Below are positions 1 to 5,993 of a stretch of 9,514 nucleotides of DNA, in pieces. Made by a program: the position numbers and the translations under genes. The notes below the pieces were generated by a model. It searched no databases, was not told the DNA's origin, and saw nothing but the letters and a program-made list of their open reading frames with translations. Every line of letters starts with the position of its first letter. Position 1 is the stretch's first letter. This stretch comes from an uncultured Dialister sp. Its GTDB lineage: Bacteria > Bacillota > Negativicutes > Veillonellales > Dialisteraceae. The stretch covers positions 1 through 9,514 of the forward strand of contig CAKQBK010000081.1 in the NCBI GenBank assembly GCA_934216155.1, written 5' to 3'.

Positions 1-13
1 ATTTGTTTGAACT

Positions 14-19
14 TGTCAA
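14..19 (-). promoter_or_regulatory. -35 hexamer of a second leftward promoter, cut by the window edge
   Basis: Read on the minus strand this is a perfect TTGACA. Its -10 element would lie just outside the window at the usual 17-bp spacing, so only half of the promoter can be seen. It points the same way as the complete promoter at 81-109 and the two TTGACA hexamers lie 90 bp apart. Tandem strong promoters of this kind commonly precede rRNA operons in Bacillota. The assignment depends on sequence beyond the left edge. Confidence 0.4.
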
Positions 20-80
20 CTAACTTTTTTATTCTGTTTTCAGAACTTAGAAGTTCGCCCTCTCCGTTCAAGCGTAGATT

Positions 81-109
81 ATTATATCAATTGAATCGGT
101 CTGTGTCAA
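81..109 (-). promoter_or_regulatory. Consensus sigma-70/sigma-A promoter, leftward, rRNA-operon-like
   Basis: On the minus strand the sequence has TTGACA (104-109), a 17-bp spacer and TATAAT (81-86), a perfect match to the housekeeping consensus at both elements and in spacing. The stretch upstream of the -35 (110-130) is rich in A and T runs, like an UP element. Transcription would start near position 74 and leave the window to the left, with no start codon and ribosome binding site before the edge. Together with the second TTGACA at 14-19 this resembles the tandem P1/P2 arrangement of rRNA operons. What it transcribes is inferred, not seen. A third TTGACA at 229-234 has no convincing -10. 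Confidence 0.65.
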
Positions 110-555
110 ATGTTTTTTTACAATTTTTTGTTTCTCCTAGACTGAATATCTAACAATCAGCACATAGGGCTAGTAAAAGGGTTATTATTGTGCTTACTTC
201 TTCTATGTAACAAATAGAATCAACCGCTTGTCAAAAGGTTATAAAGGGTATGCCATTGGGTATTTTATTTTTTAGTGAATTGGTTTGAAGGGTTACGTTC
301 CGAGTTCATGGTTTGTACTTAACCTGTGTTGAAGGTGTCATTGGTTTAAGGTTTGCATTAGCTTCCACGGAAAGCGATAATGAACGTCGCTGAAATATCC
401 CGTTATGGTTTAGTTCAACTGGTGTAAATTTCGCTGGAGATTTGAGATTTCTCCACTTCTGGGGAACATAGTACCTAACTACTCTACAGAGTCATTCTGC
501 ACTAATCCCATCGGTCGAAATGATGGTTACGGTCAGAAGCACATGCGACGAACCG
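110..555. other. Gene-free intergenic region with dispersed-repeat fragments
   Basis: No reading frame here has a credible ribosome binding site. The left third is AT-rich and looks like upstream promoter DNA for the leftward promoters. From about 290 the region is repeat-derived: an element ending in TTGGTTTAAGGTTT (290-354), a GGAGA/TCTCC inverted repeat (436-440 with 450-454), and the block ATCGGTCGAAATGA at 510-523, which recurs exactly at 5035-5048. Both copies of that block follow a similar sequence beginning GCAC (from 499 and from 5024) and both precede a nonamer tract, so they are parts of the same composite element. Confidence 0.6.
290..354 (+). repeat. TTGGTTTAAGGTTT element, copy 1 (truncated at its left end)
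   Basis: It aligns with the elements at 3633-3730, 3752-3843 (opposite strand) and 8009-8094. Shared landmarks are GGGTTAC/GGTTTAT, then CCGAG about three bases later, then GG, a variable middle, and the terminal GTCATTGGTTTAAGGTTT at 337-354. The terminal part matches the inverted copy at 3752-3771 with one difference over 20 bases. Unlike the other three copies it lacks a clear TTGTTAG heptamer tract at its left end. Confidence 0.55.
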
Positions 556-591
556 GAGAACCTTGAGAAACCTTTGTAGCCTGAGTAACAT
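556..591 (-). repeat. Nonamer tandem tract (4 units), minus orientation
   Basis: Four consecutive 9-base units read GAGAACCTT, GAGAAACCT, TTGTAGCCT and GAGTAACAT on the plus strand. The period of nine is exact although the units differ. On the minus strand this is the same class as the tracts at 1345-1380, 4833-4868 and 7851-7922, and its inner boundary GGTTCTCCGG resembles theirs (GGTTCTCCGAATG). Confidence 0.7.
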
Positions 592-608
592 CTTATCAAA
601 GGGGTATT

Positions 609-670
609 GGGGCACTTCCAAATTTTGTGCGCCCCTTCCACCACTCCTCATTCCTCACTCCTAATTCCTA
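609..670 (+). repeat. Hairpin plus ACTCCTM heptamer element, copy 1
   Basis: A 7-bp stem (609-615 with 629-635; one A/C mismatch) encloses an AT-rich loop. It is followed by TTCCACC and then four heptamers, ACTCCTC, ATTCCTC, ACTCCTA and ATTCCTA (643-670). The same order of stem, loop, CACC-type linker and heptamers occurs at 4604-4678 on the minus strand and at 9302-9362. The stems differ between copies by changes on both arms that keep pairing. The element ends about 40 bp before the -10 of the downstream gene. Confidence 0.75.
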
Positions 671-708
671 ACTTTTTCTATGAACTAGCTACTTCCCCTA
701 TTTTCTTC

Positions 709-745
709 TATAATAGGGATAATAGTTCTTTATTTATAAGGAGGG
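709..745 (+). promoter_or_regulatory. -10 element and ribosome binding site of the secreted-protein gene
   Basis: TATAAT at 709-714 is a perfect -10 hexamer, but no good -35 is found 16-18 bp upstream (TAGCTA at 17 bp). The ribosome binding site AAGGAGGG at 738-745 sits 5 bases before the ATG at 751. This strong site decides the start codon against the in-frame ATG at 607, which would read through the repeat at 609-670. Confidence 0.55.
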
Positions 746-750
746 ATACT

Positions 751-1290
751 ATGTTTAAAAAGGTATGTATCGCATCAGCATTGTGCACTTTTGCTCTTGC
801 TGGCACTATTTCTGCCAACTGGCTCACCGGCAATGAGACCGTACTAGCGGTCAGCCAGGGGGAGGCGGCGTTCCAGACGTCTCTTTCCAGTGATCAGAAG
901 CTGGCGATGAATTTGACTGCTTCTGACACGGCTTCTGCAGACCTTGTTTTCTCCACCAAGGCTTCCAGCAGTGTACTCACCTTATCTTCCCTTCCGGTGA
1001 ATGTTTCCACTGATGGAAACCAGGATGCGAAGGTATCTGTGACGCAGCTGGTGAATGATGGCAATGGGCTTCGTTTCTATTTGATTGAAACAGGAAATGC
1101 GGAAAGTGCTTCTATTGTTTCTTATAAACGGGGTGTATTCTCTACGGCCTTCAGCAGTGCCTCTCTCAATGAATCCGGCGCCGCTTCTTTTGAAGTCACC
1201 AAGAAGGAAATCCTCCTTCACGCTGGTTCTTCTACCTATGCGTTGACTCTTAATGCCAAAGAGGGGACGTTTACGGCGGTGAAGAAATAG
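751..1290 (+). CDS. Small secreted protein of unknown function
   Basis: The predicted product is 179 residues. It begins MFKKVCIASALCTFALAG, a basic start followed by a hydrophobic stretch, which is a Sec signal peptide; cleavage could follow Ala17 (ALA) or Ala22 (TISA). The mature part is rich in Ser, Thr, Ala and Val, with alternating hydrophobic and polar residues that suggest beta strands. It has no Cys, no lipobox and no sortase motif. I do not recognise a family. The frame can be extended upstream to 607, but that extension is encoded by the hairpin-heptamer repeat, while the ATG at 751 has an excellent ribosome binding site, so 751 is chosen. The gene is monocistronic, faces phoR tail to tail, and is followed by a bidirectional terminator. 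The sequence gives no link to phosphate. It is real with high confidence, but the function is unknown. Confidence 0.85.
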   Translation: MFKKVCIASALCTFALAGTISANWLTGNETVLAVSQGEAAFQTSLSSDQKLAMNLTASDTASADLVFSTKASSSVLTLSSLPVNVSTDGNQDAKVSVTQLVNDGNGLRFYLIETGNAESASIVSYKRGVFSTAFSSASLNESGAASFEVTKKEILLHAGSSTYALTLNAKEGTFTAVKK

Positions 1291-1344
1291 GTAACACCTC
1301 AGTTTTAACGATATGTGATATTGGCGATGATTCCTGATGATATA

Positions 1345-1380
1345 AAGGTTTCTCAGGTGGCTCAGGTGGCTCAGGTTCTC
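1345..1380 (+). repeat. Nonamer tandem tract (4 units), plus orientation
   Basis: The units are AAGGTTTCT, CAGGTGGCT, CAGGTGGCT and CAGGTTCTC, followed at once by CGAATGTGCC. The boundary motif recurs after the tracts at 4833-4868 (CGAATGTGCC) and 7851-7922 (CGAATGAGC). With the inverted tract at 1529-1573 it brackets a segment of about 230 bp that contains the terminator. Both sides carry CGAATG and CGCTAG internally (1396-1401 on this side; 1506-1511 on the other). Confidence 0.7.
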
Positions 1381-1414
1381 CGAATGTGCCGATAGACGCT
1401 AGGGAAACCAAGAC

Positions 1415-1471
1415 AAAAAACGGATTGTGATAGAAATAATATTTTCTCATTTCTATTACAATCCGTTTTTT
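1415..1471. terminator. Bidirectional terminator between the secreted-protein gene and phoR
   Basis: Arms 1415-1437 and 1449-1471 pair over 23 positions with a single G-T wobble and an 11-base loop. The arms start with six A and end with six T, so either strand gives a stem followed by a U tract. It lies 125 bases after the stop of the rightward gene and about 165 bases after the stop of phoR. Confidence 0.9.
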
Positions 1472-1500
1472 ATTGGAAATATGTAGTGACTGGTGACTCA

Positions 1501-1518
1501 GATAACGCTAGCGTTATC
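1501..1518. repeat. Perfect 18-bp palindrome
   Basis: GATAACGCTAGCGTTATC is its own reverse complement. It lies just inside the right-hand nonamer tract of the 1345-1573 segment and is preceded by two heptamers of the TGGTGAC type (1484-1497). It could be the inner part of the repeat element or a protein site; nothing here decides. Confidence 0.6.
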
Positions 1519-1528
1519 AATCTCATTC

Positions 1529-1573
1529 GAGGAACCTGAGAAACCTAAGAATCCTGAGCAACCTGAGAAACTT
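1529..1573 (-). repeat. Nonamer tandem tract (5 units), minus orientation
   Basis: Plus-strand units are GAGGAACCT, GAGAAACCT, AAGAATCCT, GAGCAACCT and GAGAAACTT. On the minus strand they run into CCTCGAATGAG, the same boundary as at 7922-7933. It is the inverted partner of the tract at 1345-1380. It lies within the 3' flank of phoR, between the phoR stop and the terminator. Confidence 0.7.
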
Positions 1574-1634
1574 TGACTCAAAGGAAATCATCCCATGTTT
1601 CGCTTAACGTAACAGCATTCCAGTTACAAAAGAA

Positions 1635-3614
1635 TCATTTCTTCTTCTTTTCTTCTTTCGCCGCCGGATCATCCACTTTTCCGTGTTTATTTCGATCCGC
1701 TTTTTTCTTTCCTTTTTTGTCTTTCTTGAGTTTCTTCTCCTTGTGATGATGGGCTTTGTCTGCTTTGGCTTCTTCTGTTTCTTTTTCCAGTTGCAGCAGT
1801 TCTTGTCGGTCTTCTTCGGCTTCTTGCTGGGCCAGTTTACCCGATTCTGCGTCGGCGGCTTCTTGCTGGGCGGTCAGGGCTTCGGCCTGTTCTTTGGATA
1901 CATCCATGTCGCTCATGCGGGGCAGAATGACCGTCACGGTGGTGCCTTCCCCTTCTTCACTTTCTATCAAAAGGGTGCCTTTGTGTTTCTCTACGATATG
2001 TTTGCAAATGGCCAGACCCAATCCACTACCGCCGGTGGATTTATTTCTACTTTCTTCGGCACGATAAAAACGTTCAAAGACGCGGCCTTGTTTGTCCTTC
2101 GGAATGCCAATACCCGTGTCGGAAACAACCAGGCGCATCTTGTCGTCTCCTTCTTCGGTGAGGCGAGCCGTCACTTGTCCGCCCTGATGGTTGTATTTCA
2201 CTGCATTATCCAACAGGTTCATAATCAGTTCCGACAGCAAAGCAGCGTTGCCATAGGTATAGAGTTTTTGCGCATCCACTTGGATGGTGACACCTTTGGC
2301 GGAGGCTTGCGGTTTCATCAAATCAGCGGCATAGCGCACTAAGCTATCCACAGAAACGGTTTTCCAGGTAATGGTGGTTTCTGTTTCTTCGATTTTGGAC
2401 AAATGCATAATGGTGTCAATCAAAGTGAGCATCCGCTGGGATTCGTTGTAAATCCGGCTGCCAAAGATGCGGACGTCCTCTTCTTTCTGATACATGCCAT
2501 TGGCAATCATTTCCGCAAATCCGCTGATGGAAGTCAATGGTGTTTTCAGTTCATGAGACACATTGGCGGAGAATTCGCGGCGCATTTTTTCTGCCATATA
2601 GGAAGTGGTCATATCACGAAGCACGATCAAAAGGCCCGTATGGCCGTCAGACAGTTCAATCTTATTCATCACCATACGGAACGGCTTTTCAAAGAGGGTC
2701 ATGGTGTATTCCTGTTTCCCCTCTGCTCGATAGGCTTTCCCGATAACCCGGAGCCAATCCTCGTCATGATAAAGGCTGGCAATACGGCGATATCTCTTCT
2801 GTTCTTTCAAGCGGAACAGGTCTTCAATGGTCTTGTTGTAGTCAATGATTTCTTTGTGTTCGTTCAGCAGAATAATACCATCAGAAATGGTATCTACCAC
2901 GATACGGATGGTATTTCTTTCTTCTTCGATATCTTCCAGGTAGCTTTCAATGTCATTGTGCTGCTCTTCCACTTTGCGAATCAATGGACGCAGTTCTTTG
3001 TAATCGGCGGGCACTTCTTCAATTTTCTGCCCGTCCATAATTTTCTGCACCAAGTCCCCCAACAGGTGGAAAGGTTTCAGTATTTTTTCTGTCTCTCTTT
3101 CGGCGGCGGCAATGCATCCTACCATGAAAACCAACATAAATACAATGATTTCAGGCAAATAAGCTGAATAGCCACGGTAGCTCACCATACGGCCGCTGGA
3201 CAATCGAAGAATGGTGCCATCTTCGTTACGTACGGCGTAGTAACTTTTTGGTTTGTCAAAAGAGTCTTTGTGCACTTCATGACCGCTGCCAGATTTCATA
3301 GCTTCCACCACTTCGCCACTGGCGGCATAGTTTTCATCTTTATGGTCACTGTCAAATAGGACGCTGCCATCGGTATCGAGCCATACCACGTGGACATCGC
3401 CCTGGTTTTTATCAAAAATCCATTGCAAGTACGCTTCTGAATCTTCTTGTCGGTCCTTGGAAATAGCCCCGGAAATGGTGCTGGTCATGTGTCCCAATTC
3501 ATGGCTGATCTGTTCCTGCATGCCTTGGTAGTACAAAATGGCCGACAAAATAAAAGTCAGAACCACAGACATGACGCCCATGAATAGTAAACTTTTGTAA
3601 ATTCTTCCTCGCAT
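1635..3614 (-). CDS. phoR: Phosphate-regulon sensor histidine kinase PhoR
   Basis: This 659-residue membrane kinase would autophosphorylate and pass phosphate to the response regulator encoded just upstream. Visible in order: transmembrane segment about 8-29; extracytoplasmic domain about 30-152; second transmembrane segment about 153-171; HAMP-like linker with acidic coiled coil about 172-237; PAS domain about 238-340; dimerisation domain with SHELKTPL (His354 phosphoacceptor); ATPase domain with N box LIMNLLDNAVKY (464-475), DTGIGI (499-504) and GGSGLGLAI (528-536). All catalytic motifs are present. The layout matches the Bacillus-type PhoR rather than the shorter E. coli form. The kinase core ends near 566, and a further 92 or so residues follow: Glu/Gln/Ala-rich to about 617, then Lys-rich, ending KKKK. 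This tail is not part of the usual family. The start has AAGGAG at 3621-3626, 6 bases upstream. A 246-bp gap separates it from phoB. Confidence 0.95.
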   Translation of the reverse strand: MRGRIYKSLLFMGVMSVVLTFILSAILYYQGMQEQISHELGHMTSTISGAISKDRQEDSEAYLQWIFDKNQGDVHVVWLDTDGSVLFDSDHKDENYAASGEVVEAMKSGSGHEVHKDSFDKPKSYYAVRNEDGTILRLSSGRMVSYRGYSAYLPEIIVFMLVFMVGCIAAAERETEKILKPFHLLGDLVQKIMDGQKIEEVPADYKELRPLIRKVEEQHNDIESYLEDIEEERNTIRIVVDTISDGIILLNEHKEIIDYNKTIEDLFRLKEQKRYRRIASLYHDEDWLRVIGKAYRAEGKQEYTMTLFEKPFRMVMNKIELSDGHTGLLIVLRDMTTSYMAEKMRREFSANVSHELKTPLTSISGFAEMIANGMYQKEEDVRIFGSRIYNESQRMLTLIDTIMHLSKIEETETTITWKTVSVDSLVRYAADLMKPQASAKGVTIQVDAQKLYTYGNAALLSELIMNLLDNAVKYNHQGGQVTARLTEEGDDKMRLVVSDTGIGIPKDKQGRVFERFYRAEESRNKSTGGSGLGLAICKHIVEKHKGTLLIESEEGEGTTVTVILPRMSDMDVSKEQAEALTAQQEAADAESGKLAQQEAEEDRQELLQLEKETEEAKADKAHHHKEKKLKKDKKGKKKADRNKHGKVDDPAAKEEKKKK

Positions 3615-3632
3615 GAAATACTCCTTACTATG

Positions 3633-3730
3633 TTGTTAGTTGTTAGTTGTTGGTTGTTTGGTTTATCCTCCGAGACCTTTGGTGACAACTTGCTGAGTTG
3701 AAAGAGGCATTGATTTTGGGTTTAAGGTTT
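3633..3730 (+). repeat. TTGGTTTAAGGTTT element, copy 2
   Basis: It begins with four heptamers, TTGTTAG, TTGTTAG, TTGTTGG and TTGTTTG (3633-3660), continues with GTTTAT, CCGAG and TTGG, and ends with GGTTTAAGGTTT (3719-3730). The layout matches the copy at 8009-8094, and the copy at 3752-3843 faces it on the other strand. It lies in the phoB-phoR gap, so it would be part of any phoB-phoR mRNA. Confidence 0.65.
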
Positions 3731-3763
3731 GAATGATAATCTATAACCCATAAACCTTAAACC
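3719..3763. repeat. 12-bp perfect inverted repeat at the junction of two facing repeat elements
   Basis: GGTTTAAGGTTT (3719-3730) pairs perfectly with AAACCTTAAACC (3752-3763) around a 21-base loop. The arms are the ends of repeat copies 2 and 3. In the phoB-phoR transcript this would form a hairpin about 110-150 nucleotides upstream of the phoR start. No U tract follows, so it is not a typical terminator; it could affect RNA processing or stability. Confidence 0.7.
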
Positions 3764-3843
3764 AATGTCACTGTGTTTTTGTGCAAATTGTATCCCCAGA
3801 ACTTGGAGCACAACCCTAACAACCAACAACAACCAACAAACAA
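3752..3843 (-). repeat. TTGGTTTAAGGTTT element, copy 3 (inverted)
   Basis: On the minus strand it starts with heptamers TTGTTTG, TTGGTTG, TTGTTGG and TTGTTAG (3843-3816), passes through GGTTGTG, a CCAAG in place of CCGAG, and a GGGG block, and ends with GTGACATTGGTTTAAGGTTT (3771-3752). It is more diverged than the other copies but keeps the order and spacing of all landmarks. The heptamer end lies 17 bp beyond the phoB stop codon. Confidence 0.65.
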
Positions 3844-3860
3844 CTTATTTATTCTTACAA

Positions 3861-4544
3861 TTATCTTTCCCCCAGCCGATAGCCTACGCCGCGGACAGTG
3901 CGGATCGAGGCGCCTTCGCTGCCCAGTTTCTGCCGAAGGCTCATGATATGCATATCGATGGTGCGGCTCTCCATTTCAAAAGGAGAGTCCCATACGGCTT
4001 GCATAATCTGGTCCCTAGAAAGAACAATGCCTTTATTTAATATCAAATAGCACAATAAGTCAAATTCTTTAAGGGTCAACTGTATTTCCTTCCCATCAGC
4101 GGTCACCCGATGCTGTTCCTGATCCACTTCTATGCCAGCAAAGGAAAGCATTTTTTTGCTAGGCTCTTCGGCTTTCTTCGTCCGCCGGAGCACCGAGCGA
4201 ATACGAGATAACAGCTCCATGATACCAAATGGTTTCGTCACATAGTCATCGGCTCCATAATCCAATCCTTTGACGATATCAAATTCGCTGGTTTTAGCTG
4301 TCATCATAATGACAGGAATATTTTGCAAATTGCTGGTGCCACGAATTTTCTTCAAAATGGTGAGCCCATCTTCTCCAGGAATCATAATATCCAAAAGGAC
4401 CATGTCTGGAATATTTTTCTTTAACGCTTCATAAAATGGGCCCGATTCTCCAAAGCCTTCCACTTTGTATCCTTGGCCTTTCAAAGCATACATCACCAGT
4501 TCACGGATGCTTTCATCATCTTCGACGCAATAGACTAAAGGCAT
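3861..4544 (-). CDS. phoB: Phosphate-regulon response regulator PhoB/PhoP (OmpR family)
   Basis: The 227-residue product is a full-length OmpR-type regulator. The receiver domain (about 1-120) has the acidic pair Asp9-Asp10, the phosphoacceptor Asp52 in LLDIMIPGEDG, Thr82 in MMTA and Lys104 in TKPF. The winged-helix DNA-binding domain (about 130-227) ends with RTIDMHIMSLRQKLG and IRTVRGVGYRL, typical of the family. Next to PhoR and the pst genes it is the phosphate regulator, called PhoB in Proteobacteria and PhoP in Bacillus. The start has AAGGAG at 4551-4556, 6 bases upstream. A weak -10 candidate, TACAAT on the minus strand (4586-4591), lies upstream, and a hairpin-heptamer repeat lies just beyond it. 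A terminator-like hairpin at 4729-4774 suggests transcription partly separate from pst. No clear Pho box is seen here. Confidence 0.95.
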   Translation of the reverse strand: MPLVYCVEDDESIRELVMYALKGQGYKVEGFGESGPFYEALKKNIPDMVLLDIMIPGEDGLTILKKIRGTSNLQNIPVIMMTAKTSEFDIVKGLDYGADDYVTKPFGIMELLSRIRSVLRRTKKAEEPSKKMLSFAGIEVDQEQHRVTADGKEIQLTLKEFDLLCYLILNKGIVLSRDQIMQAVWDSPFEMESRTIDMHIMSLRQKLGSEGASIRTVRGVGYRLGER

Positions 4545-4603
4545 ATTTTTCTCCTTTTATACGGTTTGAATAACAATAGGATGAAATTGTACATCTATAT
4601 AGT

Positions 4604-4678
4604 TAGGAGTGAGGAATTAGGAGTGAGGAATTAGGAGTGAGGAGTGATGGTGGCGACGCACAATTCATAAAGCGTCGC
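4604..4678 (-). repeat. Hairpin plus ACTCCTM heptamer element, copy 2
   Basis: On the minus strand: stem GCGACGC (4678-4672) and GCGTCGC (4659-4653), a perfect 7-bp pair around TTTATGAATTGT, then CACCATC and six heptamers alternating ACTCCTC/A and ATTCCTC (4645-4604). It is the best-preserved of the three copies. It ends about 12 bp upstream of the TACAAT -10 candidate of phoB, much as copy 1 sits upstream of the gene at 751. Confidence 0.8.
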
Positions 4679-4728
4679 AAAATTTTATATTTTTCTCCCA
4701 TTCTAATTCCTTGATGATATAAAAGTCC

Positions 4729-4774
4729 AAAAGCCGGCTAGAGGGGTACTTAATTTCCCGATCTGCCGGTTTTT
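4729..4774. terminator. Terminator-like hairpin between pstB and phoB
   Basis: Arms 4729-4738 (AAAAGCCGGC) and 4765-4774 pair over ten positions with one G-T wobble, and the stem extends inward through AGA/TCT and GGGG/TCCC. On the plus strand a long T-rich tract follows (4770-4794), yet no rightward gene precedes it. On the minus strand, the direction of pstB and phoB, the stem is followed by TTTTGGACTTTTATAT, a weaker but plausible U tract. It may uncouple pst from phoB-phoR partly or fully. Confidence 0.65.
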
Positions 4775-4832
4775 ATTTTTTCTATTATTTTAACATATTT
4801 CTAAGATGGTGACGATGGATTTTTGCTGAAAA

Positions 4833-4868
4833 AAGGTCCTAAGGGTTCTCAAGGTTCTAAGGGTCCTC
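4833..4868 (+). repeat. Nonamer tandem tract (4 units), plus orientation
   Basis: The units are AAGGTCCTA, AGGGTTCTC, AAGGTTCTA and AGGGTCCTC, followed by GAATGTGCC as at 1381-1390. With the inverted tract at 5072-5116 it brackets a segment of about 280 bp in the pstB-phoB gap. Confidence 0.7.
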
Positions 4869-5071
4869 GAATGTGCCTATAGATGTTAGTATCACTTAGT
4901 AAGACTCAGCTTAATGGTTTGAATCCTTAACCCCTTACCGCTGGCGCTACTAAGTCCCTCGACTACGCTCGGGATGACGAAAGCTCAGGGGCACATCTCA
5001 TTTCAATACATCCATGCTATCTAGCACAAATAGGATCGGTCGAAATGACCGATGCGGTTACCGCCACGTTC
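4869..5071. other. Core of a repeat-bounded non-coding segment in the pstB-phoB gap
   Basis: No credible coding frame is present. It carries TCCCTCGACTACGCTCGGGA (4956-4975), a motif I associate from memory with widely dispersed bacterial repeats, and ATCGGTCGAAATGACCGAT (5035-5053), a 7-bp stem with a 5-base loop. The 14-base core of the latter recurs at 510-523, with GCAC upstream in both copies. The segment lies where phoU is often found in pst loci, but no PhoU-like frame or remnant is visible. Confidence 0.55.
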
Positions 5072-5116
5072 GAGAACCCTTTAGTGCCCTTAGAACCTTC
5101 AGTACCCTTAGAACCT
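5072..5116 (-). repeat. Nonamer tandem tract (5 units), minus orientation
   Basis: Plus-strand units are GAGAACCCT, TTAGTGCCC, TTAGAACCT, TCAGTACCC and TTAGAACCT. On the minus strand the tract runs into GGTTCTCGAACGTGGC, close to the boundary GGTCCTCGAATGTGCC at 4862-4877, so the two tracts look like terminal inverted repeats of one element. Confidence 0.7.
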
Positions 5117-5121
5117 TAACC

Positions 5122-5170
5122 TAATCCCCAGTCCCTAGTCACCAGTCACCAGTCACCAGTCACCAGTCAC
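5122..5170. repeat. CAGTCAC heptamer tract abutting the pstB stop codon
   Basis: Seven consecutive heptamers run TAATCCC, CAGTCCC, TAGTCAC and then four identical CAGTCAC. The tract ends 4 bp from the pstB stop codon (5175-5177). A similar tract ends 2 bp from the pstS stop codon (8122-8177). Confidence 0.85.
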
Positions 5171-5174
5171 GAGA

Positions 5175-5993
5175 TTAACCAAAATTCCCGGAAATATACC
5201 GAATTGTCCGTTCTTTTTTCGGTGCTTCAAAAATCTGCTTGGTATCGCCATATTCCACCATTTCGCCCAGGTAGAAGAAAGCGGTCTTATCAGCGATACG
5301 CTGGGCCTGCTGCATGTTGTGGGTGACCATGATGACGGTGTAGTGTTCCTTCAGTTTCATGGCCAATTCTTCGATGTGGGCGGTAGAAATAGGATCCAGT
5401 GCAGAGGTGGCTTCGTCCATGAGAAGTACTTCCGGTTCTACAGCCAGAGCGCGAGCGATGCAGAGACGCTGCTGCTGGCCGCCGGACAGGCCAAGGGCGG
5501 ATTTATGGAGACGGTCTTTCAATTCGTTCCAAATGGCTGCCTGTTTCAGACTTTTTTCTACGATGTCATCCAGGTCTGATTTTTTGGTAATCCCCTTCAG
5601 ACGGGGACCATAAGCGACATTATCGTAGACGCTCTTTGGAAATGGGTTTGGCTGCTGGAATACCATGCCTACATGGCGACGTAGAACAATCGGATCGATA
5701 TCTTTGTAGGCATCCACGCCAGAAAGAAGGATTTCCCCTTCCACGCGGCAACCGGAAATCAAATCATTCATGCGGTTCAAAGAACGGAGGAATGTGGATT
5801 TCCCGCAACCAGAAGGTCCGATGAGAGCCGTGATCTGGTTCTTTTCAATCCGAAGGTTGATATCTTTCAAAGCCTGGAAAGAACCATAAAACAGATTGAC
5901 ATGTTTGCAATCGAAACTGATATTGTTGTAAACCGAAATCGCCGGTGCCAAAGCAGCTGCCTGTACGGCCATGGAATTATCATTATATAACAT
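5175..5993 (-). CDS. pstB: Phosphate ABC transporter ATP-binding protein PstB
   Basis: This 272-residue ATPase powers high-affinity phosphate import on the cytoplasmic face of the PstC-PstA channel. Visible motifs: Walker [10 protein letters not shown] (59-67), Q-loop VFQQPNPFP (111-119, typical of PstB), signature LSGGQQQR (169-176), Walker B VLLMDE (189-194), D-loop SALD (197-200) and H-loop His225. Every catalytic residue is present. The ATPase domain begins near residue 26 ([12 protein letters not shown]), so the N-terminus carries about 10-15 residues more than usual; Met8 is a possible alternative start. The first ATG overlaps the pstA stop codon by one base (TAATG), and AAGGAG lies about 10 bases upstream, which supports translational coupling. 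The stop codon is followed within 4 bp by a heptamer repeat rather than by phoU. Confidence 0.96.
   Translation of the reverse strand: MLYNDNSMAVQAAALAPAISVYNNISFDCKHVNLFYGSFQALKDINLRIEKNQITALIGPSGCGKSTFLRSLNRMNDLISGCRVEGEILLSGVDAYKDIDPIVLRRHVGMVFQQPNPFPKSVYDNVAYGPRLKGITKKSDLDDIVEKSLKQAAIWNELKDRLHKSALGLSGGQQQRLCIARALAVEPEVLLMDEATSALDPISTAHIEELAMKLKEHYTVIMVTHNMQQAQRIADKTAFFYLGEMVEYGDTKQIFEAPKKERTIRYISGNFG

Noticed and set aside
229..234. Third leftward TTGACA as a complete promoter
   Set aside because: The hexamer is perfect, but the best -10 at 17-19 bp spacing matches only two or three of six consensus bases.
607..750. In-frame N-terminal extension of the secreted protein from an ATG at 607
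   Set aside because: It would translate the hairpin-heptamer repeat, has no ribosome binding site of quality, and would bury the signal peptide; the ATG at 751 has AAGGAGG and starts the signal peptide exactly.
1345..1573. Insertion sequence or MITE with a target duplication
   Set aside because: The inverted nonamer ends are suggestive, but no exact short terminal repeat, target duplication or transposase can be seen, so it is reported only as a repeat-bounded segment.
2403..3167. Long open frame on the plus strand opposite phoR
   Set aside because: It is rich in Phe, His and Asn, as expected of a shadow of a coding strand, and overlaps all key domains of phoR.
5122..5170. Tandem CAGTCAC repeats considered as a CRISPR array
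   Set aside because: The units are 7 bp and directly adjacent with no spacers; there are no cas genes.
4545..5174. Possible decayed phoU in the pstB-phoB gap
   Set aside because: No frame in either direction resembles PhoU and the DNA is accounted for by repeats and a hairpin; loss cannot be told from simple absence.
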